From the NCBI GenBank assembly GCA_035551995.1, contig DASZME010000094.1, forward strand, positions 1 through 64,000: 64,000 nt of DNA, given 5' to 3'. The position numbers and the translations under genes are program-made. Of the stretch, positions 8,833-16,448 are shown piece after piece. Origin of the DNA: RYN-428 sp035551995. GTDB lineage: Bacteria; Planctomycetota; Phycisphaerae; Tepidisphaerales; Tepidisphaeraceae. The stretch's first letter is position 1. Every line of letters starts with the position of its first letter. Under the pieces are notes generated by a model. The model did no database searches, was not told where the DNA came from, and saw only the letters and a list, made by a program, of their open reading frames with translations.

Positions 8833-9095
8833 ATACAATGAACCTCGTACGATCGCGCGCCGTTCGATTTTATACGGTCCGCAACGGCGACATCGACAGC
8901 GGCTTTGATTCCAGCACGATCGTCCACACGTCGGAGCGCATCGTCGATTCCAGCAGTCGCACTGATTACGTCTCCGCCACCGAATGCGACGACGACGCCG
9001 GCCGCGAACATGGCCGGTGGGAAAGGAGAAATGATGGACCTCACCTTTTCAGCTTCTTGTATCGGTCCGCTCTTTGCCGTGCAATGATCATACGC
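8833..9095. other. Intergenic stretch without a convincing gene
   Basis: Open frames exist on both strands, but none shows a recognisable domain, ribosome-binding site or normal composition. On the + strand one frame runs uninterrupted into the hicB remnant, which is probably coincidence. I see no RNA gene or repeat here. Confidence 0.5.
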
Positions 9096-9224
9096 ATGCG
9101 CTATACGGCGATTTTTGAGTCTCAGCCCTACGGCGGCTACCACGCCTTCTGCCCAATGCTCGTTGGCTGCCATTCCGAAGGCGACACGCTCGACGACGCG
9201 ATCACGCCCAGATGCAAGGCTTGA
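9096..9224 (+). pseudogene. Truncated HicB-type antitoxin / HicB_lk fragment
   Basis: The ATG at 9096 opens MRYTAIFESQPYGGYHAFCP followed by a stretch ending GDTLDDAI. This is the well-known N-terminal half of HicB-like proteins (partly RNase-H-like fold). Homology stops abruptly at about 9203, after which the frame reads antisense acyltransferase sequence and stops at 9222. The usual C-terminal helices and DNA-binding part are missing, as is any hicA. It is interpreted as a remnant cut by a deletion or rearrangement. Confidence 0.75.
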
Positions 9225-9661
9225 AGCAACAGAAATGCGATCGCGAGGACGCCAAAATAGAGTGGGAAAATTCTGAGCGTCCTGCGGGCGTAGAAGTTTC
9301 GAAAATAATGAGGGCTCTCTTTTGAGGCGACCAGAATGCGTGTGATTAAAAACCCGGACAGGACGAAAAACAAATTGACGCCGACCCATCCAGCCGCGGC
9401 TATGCTAAGAAATGCGCGCGACAGCAAATGATGGAAATTGGCGGTGATGAAGAGGTGATGCAAAAGCACGAGGAGAATAGCCACGCCGCGCAAGCCATCG
9501 AGTGCGGGAAGATGGCTGAGTTCCCTGGCGGGCGCGCGCTCGGCGGACAAAAGAAAAGGGGATAAAGAGATAATTTTCCAAAGCGAGTGCGCACGTCCGG
9601 TTCGATGAGCGGGAGGTGGAAACGGATCGATTCTCGCCACCGCGCCACCTCTCGACTCCAC
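9205..9661 (-). pseudogene. Truncated acyltransferase 3 (OafA/YrhL-type) fragment
   Basis: On the minus strand this reads the family's hallmark N-terminus: LPALDGLRGVAILLVLLHHL, then WVGVNLFFVLSGFLITRIL, then FYARRTLRIFPLYFG and another membrane segment. Intact members have ~350-400 residues and about ten membrane spans. Here only two to three spans remain and the homology ends at about 9206, where hicB sequence begins in the opposite orientation. The upstream start is unclear because the first residues are not typical. It is a remnant, probably non-functional. Confidence 0.8.
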
Positions 9662-9774
9662 CCTTTCTCTAGCCCCATTCTTTGTCTCGAATTCGGGCGC
9701 GCATCACTGTCGCGAAATATAATGCCCCATGGTCCACGGCAATTCGTTCACTGTTTTCCCTTGAATTTCTTTCC

Positions 9775-11472
9775 TTAATCTCCCGCCGGCGCCGGCGGTT
9801 TGGCTTCGACGGCGGGGGTCAGGGGCGGCTCTTCCTTCGCCGGCTCAACTAAATTTCCCTCCGGCCGGACGCGGTCTCGGATGACGACGGTGCCGCCGGC
9901 GATATCGCCGATGCGCTGATGCAAGGGTGAAAAGAGAATCATCATCAACGGCAAGCCGAAGGGACCCACATCGACCAACCTCAGGAAATTACGAATCACC
10001 AGCGACGACACGTCGGGCGTGCCGCCGTCGAGGCGAACGACGCGAAGGCCCATCAGCATTTTTCCCAGCGTTCGGCCCGTCAGCGTTTCGACGATGGTGG
10101 TGTGGAGCAGGTAGACCGCGAACGCCGCCATCCCGGTCTTGAGAGTCAGCAGCCACAGATCGCGCACCGCAGGTGACGGGTCTTGCAGGTCGGAACCCGC
10201 CAGGCGGGTGATTTGCAGGAGAAAGACCAGCGGGACGACGAAGGGAGTCATGTCGATCAAGCCCGCGGCCAGGCGACGGCCGGCCTCGGCGAGCGCCAGA
10301 CCCTTGACTTCCTCGGCGGCTTCCTCAGGGTCGCGGCGGCGTCGGGCGGAGGAGAAAATCGCGAAGGCCAGGGCCAAGGTCATCGCCAGTTTCCAAAGCT
10401 CATTGGAGAAATACTGCGCACTGGGTCTTGGCAGCGCGATGGTGGCGGGCTTGCCGGTCGGCAGCATGGTCTGGCGGTCGTAGCTTTGTTCGGTGAGCTT
10501 GCCTTCGACGATCGCGATTTCGCGGATGGAGTTGATCGCGAAGACGGCGGTTCGGTCGGTGATCGGGGCGTCGGTTTCCTTGAGGCTCGCTGATCTGGCG
10601 GGGCCGGGCGACGGAAGAAACTCCAGCCGACCCGATTGGATGCCGCCCAACCAGAGGACAGGCGGCGCGATGCCAGAAAGAAGTTTGAAAGCGGCGGGCG
10701 CCGGCGGGGCGGTAAATTGAGAAACAGGCCGCCAGTTTTCCGGCGTTTGACGCAAGACGCCGACGGTGTCGCCGCGCAGGATCGCCAGCCACGGAACGCG
10801 ATCGATGATCGCCAAAGAGACCGGCGCGTCGGCGCGGAGATCGGCCGGGATTGCCGCGCCGTCGGCGATTTTCCATTCGCCCTCCTTGAGCATGTACAGG
10901 ACAAGCCGAGACGGCGATTCAGGAGCCGCCGGGAGCGTCGCGGGCTGGGCGGAGGCGGGTTGCGTGGCCGCGACGGCGGGCGTCGCGGCGACGGCCCAGA
11001 GCGTCTCCCCGTCGGAGGCAAGCGTCACCGGTTGCGCGCCGCCGGGCAGATATTGCCCCGTCGTTCCCGACCCGTCCTCGGCGATCAGCAGCCAATCGCC
11101 GCCGGACAGCAGCACCGCAAGCTGCGATCCCATGTCGGCCAGACAGGTTGCGCGGGTCGGCAGATCGCTGAGATGCTGCCAGGTATCGCCCCCGGCCCTT
11201 CGCAGGAAAATTTGCGTCTGCTCGCCCGGCGGGGTCAGGTTTGGCTGGGAGACGACATGGGCTACCCAATAGAGTTCGTCGGTGCCGTGCGCCAGGACAT
11301 TCTGCGGCAAATTTTTGATCTGGACCGGACCGGCGGTCATCGATGGCCCCGCGCCTCGCGTCGCCGGTCCAGTGGACGGCTGCGCCGCCCCGGCGCCCGG
11401 CGCGAGCACGCACAGCAGGGCGACAAAAAAGCACAGGGCGGTAATTTGGCGTCTCAATTCACTCCTCACCAT
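9775..11472 (-). CDS. Secreted/membrane protein with C-terminal RDD domain
   Basis: This 565-aa protein has an N-terminal signal peptide (ALCFFVALLCVLAPGAGA) and a beta-rich region of ~300 residues resembling irregular beta-propeller blades (for example ELYWVAHVVSQPNL). One transmembrane helix follows near LAMTLALAFAIFSSARRRR, and an RDD domain ends the protein: LAAGLIDMTPFVVPLVFLL, TLGKMLMGLRVVRLDGG and RIGDIAGGTVVI. RDD proteins are integral membrane proteins of uncertain transport role. A TTG five codons in, preceded by GAGGAG, could be the real start. The coupling of an extracytoplasmic sensor-like part with RDD suggests a membrane-bound module (inference). Confidence 0.8.
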   Translation of the reverse strand: MVRSELRRQITALCFFVALLCVLAPGAGAAQPSTGPATRGAGPSMTAGPVQIKNLPQNVLAHGTDELYWVAHVVSQPNLTPPGEQTQIFLRRAGGDTWQHLSDLPTRATCLADMGSQLAVLLSGGDWLLIAEDGSGTTGQYLPGGAQPVTLASDGETLWAVAATPAVAATQPASAQPATLPAAPESPSRLVLYMLKEGEWKIADGAAIPADLRADAPVSLAIIDRVPWLAILRGDTVGVLRQTPENWRPVSQFTAPPAPAAFKLLSGIAPPVLWLGGIQSGRLEFLPSPGPARSASLKETDAPITDRTAVFAINSIREIAIVEGKLTEQSYDRQTMLPTGKPATIALPRPSAQYFSNELWKLAMTLALAFAIFSSARRRRDPEEAAEEVKGLALAEAGRRLAAGLIDMTPFVVPLVFLLQITRLAGSDLQDPSPAVRDLWLLTLKTGMAAFAVYLLHTTIVETLTGRTLGKMLMGLRVVRLDGGTPDVSSLVIRNFLRLVDVGPFGLPLMMILFSPLHQRIGDIAGGTVVIRDRVRPEGNLVEPAKEEPPLTPAVEAKPPAPAGD

Positions 11473-11550
11473 TTCTAATCTTAGTACACCGCCGGAATTC
11501 TGTCCCCGTTTAAGAGGCTGGGCCGCATCAGTGGCGTCGGTCCCGGACTT

Positions 11551-12474
11551 TCACCGCTCCGCCGGCGCCGCGATCCGAATGACTTTGTCAACCGGAGCGT
11601 TGTCGGGATTCGGCATCCGAAAGCTGCTGGCGTTGGGAATCGTCACGCCGTTGCCCATGTTACTGGTCAGTTGGGCCTGATCCAGCGTCATTCGCAGCAA
11701 GGACCCGGTATCGGGGAATTCGAGCCGGTAGTCGCCGGGCATCCACGGCCACTCCGATTTGGCCAGATTGGGGACTTGAATCTGACGGTATTGCTGCGGA
11801 TCGAACGTCGCCCTTAAAACGACGCGTCCGTTGGAATCATAGAGCAGTACGAGCCTGGGGCGTTTGGTCACGCGATCGTACCATACCTCGCGCAGCGCGA
11901 CCCACCGGTCGGGCCGCTTTGCGATCCAGACGAAGTCGTACGCGTCCTTCTCGGCGTTAAACCGCATGGTCGGAGCCGGAAGTTCGCTGAAGTTGGTGTT
12001 GATGGTGGCGATGCCGAGCACGTCGCGAACCATATCCGGGCGGATGGGGATGCCGGCGGAATCGGGATCGATTTGCGAGAGGTCGGCGTAGTTTCCCCAC
12101 CAGAGCGTGCTGCCGGTGTCCGGGCCTAATTCGAACCAGAACGATCGCGGATTGCTGCCGATCTCGAAAACCGTTCCCACCGCCGCGGCGCTCGCCCTCA
12201 GCCGAATGCTGATCGGCGCCTGATAAAGCAACACGCCGTCGCCGGCGACGTGATGCGAATGCTTCTTGTCGTCGACCACGTCGGCTTCGTAATAATGGTG
12301 AGCGAAGAGCGTGGGAATTTTGGAGTTGTTGGCATTGATGTCCGAGATGACTTTCGCCATCGAATCGGTGGGGCCAAGCCAGGCCGTCGTCTTTTCGGCG
12401 GGCGGATGGGTGGGGCAGCAGCCGGCCAGGAGATAAAGAACGGCGACGACTGGAATAAGAGAGATGGATTTCAT
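11551..12474 (-). CDS. Putative lipoprotein (307 aa), LolA/outer-membrane-lipoprotein-sorting-like
   Basis: The signal VAVLYLLAGC gives a lipobox at the end of a short hydrophobic stretch. The mature protein is beta-rich with features like those of LolA/LppX-type half-barrels: alternating hydrophobic strands, SFWFELGP, RDVLGIATINTN, and a C-terminal MPGDYRLEFPDTGSLLRMTL. That assignment is tentative. It lies 76 nt downstream of the next minus-strand gene's end-to-start space and has a weak ribosome-binding site. Confidence 0.7.
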   Translation of the reverse strand: MKSISLIPVVAVLYLLAGCCPTHPPAEKTTAWLGPTDSMAKVISDINANNSKIPTLFAHHYYEADVVDDKKHSHHVAGDGVLLYQAPISIRLRASAAAVGTVFEIGSNPRSFWFELGPDTGSTLWWGNYADLSQIDPDSAGIPIRPDMVRDVLGIATINTNFSELPAPTMRFNAEKDAYDFVWIAKRPDRWVALREVWYDRVTKRPRLVLLYDSNGRVVLRATFDPQQYRQIQVPNLAKSEWPWMPGDYRLEFPDTGSLLRMTLDQAQLTSNMGNGVTIPNASSFRMPNPDNAPVDKVIRIAAPAER

Positions 12475-12524
12475 GCGGAATCATTTTTGGAAATCGCCGG
12501 CGCCCGGACCCGGCGAAAAGGACT

Positions 12525-13055
12525 TCAAAGATTTTCGTTCAAAATCTGCCCCAGCTGCTGGCTGACCTCGGCCATCTGTCGCTCGTCGAGTTTGGGATCC
12601 AGCAGGTCCATTTGCTCGGGCTTTCCCTTGAGCCGAACGACCCAGACATCCTTGCCCTGATCATGGCGGGTCATGTCGTAAATCACCAGGCGCTTACGCA
12701 TCAGGATAAGCCCCAGCACGAATCGAAAGCTGACCTTGGCCGGTTCGAGCGCGTCGGCCAGCCGTTCAAAGAGCGAGCAGAGAACCTCGTCGTCGACGAA
12801 GATTTTTCTCTTTTCGTCCGGTTTGGGCATGACGGTTCGCCAGAAGGCAAGCAGACCCGCTTTGTCGATTCCGTCCCAGCATTCGGGGGCGACGTCGAGG
12901 CGCTCGACGGCGGCCGGGTTTTCGCGGATGGCGGCAAAATATTTTTCGCCGGGTTCGATCAAGCGGCCCGATACGGCACATTTTCCTCCGCCGCGCGGGA
13001 CTTCCAACGCTCCCGATCTCAAAGCGCCCGCCGACGCCGTCACGCTTGTGCTCAT
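12525..13055 (-). CDS. Conserved hypothetical protein (176 aa)
   Basis: The ATG at 13055 has a perfect GGAGG seven nt upstream, so the longer open frame is not used. The N-terminal part has GGGKCAVSGRLIEPGEKYFA, which resembles a small cysteine-containing treble-clef-like motif. A helical body follows with DEVLCSLFERLADAL and FVLGLILMRKRLVIY. No signal peptide is present, so it is cytoplasmic. The type appears planctomycete-specific to my knowledge; its function is unknown. Confidence 0.75.
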   Translation of the reverse strand: MSTSVTASAGALRSGALEVPRGGGKCAVSGRLIEPGEKYFAAIRENPAAVERLDVAPECWDGIDKAGLLAFWRTVMPKPDEKRKIFVDDEVLCSLFERLADALEPAKVSFRFVLGLILMRKRLVIYDMTRHDQGKDVWVVRLKGKPEQMDLLDPKLDERQMAEVSQQLGQILNENL

Positions 13056-13168
13056 GCCAAAACCTCCATGTGGCGGGCGACTATACCCGGAATCGGGCCT
13101 TTGGTCATTTGTCGCGCATCGGCAAAAAATATGGCAGAACCGATATCGCTCGCTTATGATTCGCGCCA

Positions 13169-13468
13169 ATGCAACATCAAGACGAAGAAGTATCGGACGT
13201 GATCGTCATCCTCAAGCGCGAATGCGCCGACGGCAAATTTGACGAAACCGTGCAAGCGCTCGCCAAAATGTCGATGGTGGTCGACGAAACCGACCCCAAT
13301 ACCGGCAGCGTGCAAGGCACGATATGCGCCGACAAAGTCGATGCGATTCGTAAGTGGCCGTGCGTGGAATACGTGCGCGTTGATTTTACTTACATCGCCG
13401 ACTATCCGCAGGGAGATCCGCGCAACAAAGACCAGGCGGACGCGTCGACCGTCGAAGACGAAGATTAA
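13169..13468 (+). CDS. Small acidic protein, subtilisin-propeptide/I9-like fold (tentative)
   Basis: The 99-aa sequence reads VIVILKRECADGKFDETVQA, then a beta strand SMVVDETDPNTGSVQGTI, then KVDAIRKWPCVEYVRVD. That beta-alpha-beta-beta-alpha-beta order, with the closing 'lxxLpgVxxVxxD' pattern, matches stand-alone protease inhibitor I9/propeptide-like domains. The acidic tail (DQADASTVEDED) is disordered. There is no signal peptide. It diverges from the preceding gene by 113 nt and precedes a secreted serine hydrolase gene by 45 nt; a functional link is speculative. Confidence 0.65.
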   Translation: MQHQDEEVSDVIVILKRECADGKFDETVQALAKMSMVVDETDPNTGSVQGTICADKVDAIRKWPCVEYVRVDFTYIADYPQGDPRNKDQADASTVEDED

Positions 13469-13512
13469 TTGCCGGCGTGCCGCGATCGGCTGGCGAACCG
13501 ATGACGTGACCC

Positions 13513-15972
13513 ATGCTTGTCATCACACGTCCTTTGCTGCTTATCTCGGCGATTGTCCTGGCGATGGGCATGCCCGCGAGCGCGCAAACGATATCCGCCG
13601 AGTCGGTCGCCGCGGCTAATTCGTATTTTAACGCCGGCGCCATGACGCGAGCCGACCGCTTGATCGACCAAGCCATCGCCGCGGGGAAGTGTCCGGGAGC
13701 GGTGCTGCTGGTGGGCCGCGGCGATACCGTTCTCTACGAAAAAGCGTACGGCAATCGCGCCCTGCGGCCCACCACGCAGCCGATGACCACCGACACGATT
13801 TTCGACCTGGCCTCCCTCACCAAACCCCTCGCCACGGCGACAAGCATCATGATTCTAAGCGAGCGCGGAAAACTTGCGCTGGGCGATCCCATCGCCAAAT
13901 ATCTGCCGGCCTTCGCGCAAAACGGCAAGGCGTCGATCACCGTCGCCGATCTCCTCCTTCACGTCGGCGGGCTGATCCCCGACGACGATCTGAGCGATTA
14001 CGCCAACGGCCCGGCCATCGCGATGCAAAAAATCTTGGCGCTCGCACCGGCGCAAAAGCCACGAACGCGCTTCGCCTACAGCGACGTCGGCTACATTGTT
14101 CTCGGCGAATTGATCCGTCAAATTGACGGCCGATCGCTCGATAAGTTCGCCGGCGACGAAATCTTCCGCCCCCTGGGGATGACCGACACCGGCTATTTGC
14201 CGTCGGACGACGAGAAACCGCGCTGCGCGCCGACCGAAAAACGCAACGGCCGCTGGATGACCGGCCAAGTGCATGACCCCCGCGCCTATGCCCTTGGCGG
14301 CGTTGCCGGCCATGCCGGGCTTTTTTCGACCGCGGAGGATTTGGCCAGGTTCTGTCGAATGATCCTCGCCGGAGGCAAAAACGCCGATCACGGGGTCCGT
14401 CAATTCACATTCGGCCGGTCTCGAATCCTCAACGAATCGACCGTCGCGGAGATGATCCAGCCGCGACCCGTCCCCGGCCCAACCGGCGGCTTTCGCGCCT
14501 ACGGATTCGACGTCGATACCGCCTACTCCTCGCCCCGCGGCGACCGTTACCAATCCGGATCGACCCTCGGCCACACGGGCTTCACCGGGACGGCATTATG
14601 GATCGATCCGATTCACGATAATTACTACATCCTGCTCACCAACACCGTCCACCCCGACGGAAAAACAAGCGTAAAAACCCTGCGACATGACGTGGCGACG
14701 GTCGTGGCCGAAGCGCTCCTCGGCCCGCCGTTGAATCCGATCGCCTCGCATGCGCAGCCAACGACGGCGCCTTCTTCGGCGCCTTCCACAAATCCGACAA
14801 GCGCGCAAAGATCGGCCGCTGTGATCCCCATATGTCACGCGACCCTCACCGGCGTCGATATGCTCGAACGGGAAAATTTTAGACGACTTGCCGGGCGAAA
14901 GATTGGCCTCATCACCAATCAAACCGGCATCGACCGCGAAGGAAACCGCGACATCGACGTTTTCGTCGCCGCCAAAAACGTGCAATTGGTCAAGCTCTTT
15001 TCCCCGGAACACGGCATCGCCGGCGTACTCGACGAAAAAATCGCCAATTCAAGCGACTCAAAAACCGGCCTGAAAATCGTCAGCCTGTATGGCGGCGCCA
15101 AATCACAAAAGCCCTCCGCCGAATCGTTGGACGGAATCGACACGCTCGTCTTTGACGTTCAAGACGTCGGCGTCCGTTTCTACACCTACATCAGCACGAT
15201 GGGCTTGTGCATGCAGGCGTGCGCCGAACGAAAAATTCGATTTGTCGTCCTCGATCGTCCCAACCCCAACACCGGCCTCGTATGCGACGGCCCCCTTGCC
15301 GATGAAAGCCATCTCGGCTTCACCGCGTTCGGCGCGCTTCCGCTCGTGCATGGCATGACGGTCGGCGAGCTGGCGCTTTTTTTCAACGTCGAATTCAAAA
15401 TCAACTGCGATCTGCAAATCATCGCCATGGAAAACTGGCGGCGGGACATGTGGTGGGACGAGACCGGCCTCCGATGGATCAACCCTTCCCCGAATCTTCG
15501 CAACCCGACCGCCGCGCTGCTTTATCCGGCGATCGGCCTCCTGGAAGCGGCCAATGTTTCCGTCGGGCGCGGGACGGATCAACCGTTCGAACAATTTGGC
15601 GCCCCGTGGATCGACGGGCCGGCGCTCGCCGCCGCGTTGAACGACGCGAAGCTGGCGGGACTGCGGTTTGTGCCGATCGTATTTGAGCCCGGCTCCGGCA
15701 AATTCGCGAAAGAAAAATGCCAGGGCGTATACGTTAACGCGGTCGATCGAAACGCATTTGCGCCTGCAAAAGCCGGCCTTGCGATCGCCTGGCGCCTCGG
15801 GAATTTGTTCGGCGACAAATTCCAGTCCTTTCGCGTGGAAAAGATGCTGCAAAACACGGCCGCCGCGTCAGACCTGTTCGCCTCGCCGAAGGCGCCTTCG
15901 GGGCCGTTCGCATGGGAGCCCCAAATCACGGCGTTTCGACTTCAGCGACAAAAATATCTTTTGTATCAATAG
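13513..15972 (+). CDS. Secreted fusion: class C beta-lactamase-like serine hydrolase + NamZ (DUF1343) muramidase
   Basis: In this 819-aa protein, residues 1-24 are a signal peptide ending in ASA. Residues ~44-405 are a serine beta-lactamase/DD-peptidase fold with SLTK (Ser101-Lys104), YSD (189-191) and HTG (354-356), matching the SxxK, YxN and KTG-type motifs. A Pro/Thr/Ser linker occupies ~411-440. Residues 441-819 are DUF1343, the family of the exo-beta-N-acetylmuramidase NamZ: GRKIGLITNQTG, LFSPEHGIAG, DTLVFDVQDVGVRFYTYIST, VLDRPNP, INPSPNLR and VSVGRGTDQPFE. NamZ releases MurNAc from non-reducing ends. The fused protein may process or scavenge peptidoglycan in the periplasm. Confidence 0.92.
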   Translation: MLVITRPLLLISAIVLAMGMPASAQTISAESVAAANSYFNAGAMTRADRLIDQAIAAGKCPGAVLLVGRGDTVLYEKAYGNRALRPTTQPMTTDTIFDLASLTKPLATATSIMILSERGKLALGDPIAKYLPAFAQNGKASITVADLLLHVGGLIPDDDLSDYANGPAIAMQKILALAPAQKPRTRFAYSDVGYIVLGELIRQIDGRSLDKFAGDEIFRPLGMTDTGYLPSDDEKPRCAPTEKRNGRWMTGQVHDPRAYALGGVAGHAGLFSTAEDLARFCRMILAGGKNADHGVRQFTFGRSRILNESTVAEMIQPRPVPGPTGGFRAYGFDVDTAYSSPRGDRYQSGSTLGHTGFTGTALWIDPIHDNYYILLTNTVHPDGKTSVKTLRHDVATVVAEALLGPPLNPIASHAQPTTAPSSAPSTNPTSAQRSAAVIPICHATLTGVDMLERENFRRLAGRKIGLITNQTGIDREGNRDIDVFVAAKNVQLVKLFSPEHGIAGVLDEKIANSSDSKTGLKIVSLYGGAKSQKPSAESLDGIDTLVFDVQDVGVRFYTYISTMGLCMQACAERKIRFVVLDRPNPNTGLVCDGPLADESHLGFTAFGALPLVHGMTVGELALFFNVEFKINCDLQIIAMENWRRDMWWDETGLRWINPSPNLRNPTAALLYPAIGLLEAANVSVGRGTDQPFEQFGAPWIDGPALAAALNDAKLAGLRFVPIVFEPGSGKFAKEKCQGVYVNAVDRNAFAPAKAGLAIAWRLGNLFGDKFQSFRVEKMLQNTAAASDLFASPKAPSGPFAWEPQITAFRLQRQKYLLYQ

Positions 15973-16448
15973 CGACGAATTGCCGAGCCGCGGTTCTCGC
16001 GGTTGTTTCCCGCCCCAGCGAAGGCAGTCTCGTCGCATTCGAATCGCCACCCGACGATCTTCCCGAAAATCGTTTTTTTATCATCTCGTTAAATTGTTAA
16101 CAATTTGCGAGCAAAAGACTGAAACACATGATACAGTGTGATCGATCGCTCGACTTAGAGCATTCTTCAAGGTGTTGCGGCGTTTGTGCATTTAGTGATG
16201 GCGGCCCGGTGTGCCGGGCGTGATTCGCGAACCAAGGGCGTTTCGCCACAGTGAGAAACGCTTCAGCACGCGAGCGATTCCAAATTTCCGGCGGAGATTT
16301 GGCTGACCCCGTAGCACAGCCGCCCTGCACGCTTTTTTCCTCGAAGCTTCGCACGCCCGGGCGATCGCGCTGCGCGTTTGTCAAAACGCCTCATTCAAAT
16401 CTTACCGGTCACCCGGATTGCCGGGCGGCAAAACATTTTGGAGGCCGA
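15973..16448. other. Intergenic region upstream of the beta-helix protein
   Basis: No gene is apparent on either strand. It is AT-richer than its surroundings near 16070-16140 and contains a perfect 16-nt palindrome at 16091-16106. It probably holds the promoter for the large secreted protein downstream. An in-frame ATG exists at 16251, but the residues after it do not look like a signal peptide. Confidence 0.5.
16091..16106. promoter_or_regulatory. Perfect 16-nt palindrome AAATTGTTAACAATTT
   Basis: The sequence equals its own reverse complement and sits in an AT-rich pocket of a GC-rich genome, about 360 nt upstream of the start of the large secreted protein and 119 nt after the preceding stop codon. 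Symmetry and composition suit a dimeric regulator's operator, but no regulator can be named. Confidence 0.4.

Noticed and set aside
8905..9087. Short plus-strand frame between the 203-aa gene and the hicB remnant
   Set aside because: Low-complexity Ser/Pro/Ala translation with no family or start signal.
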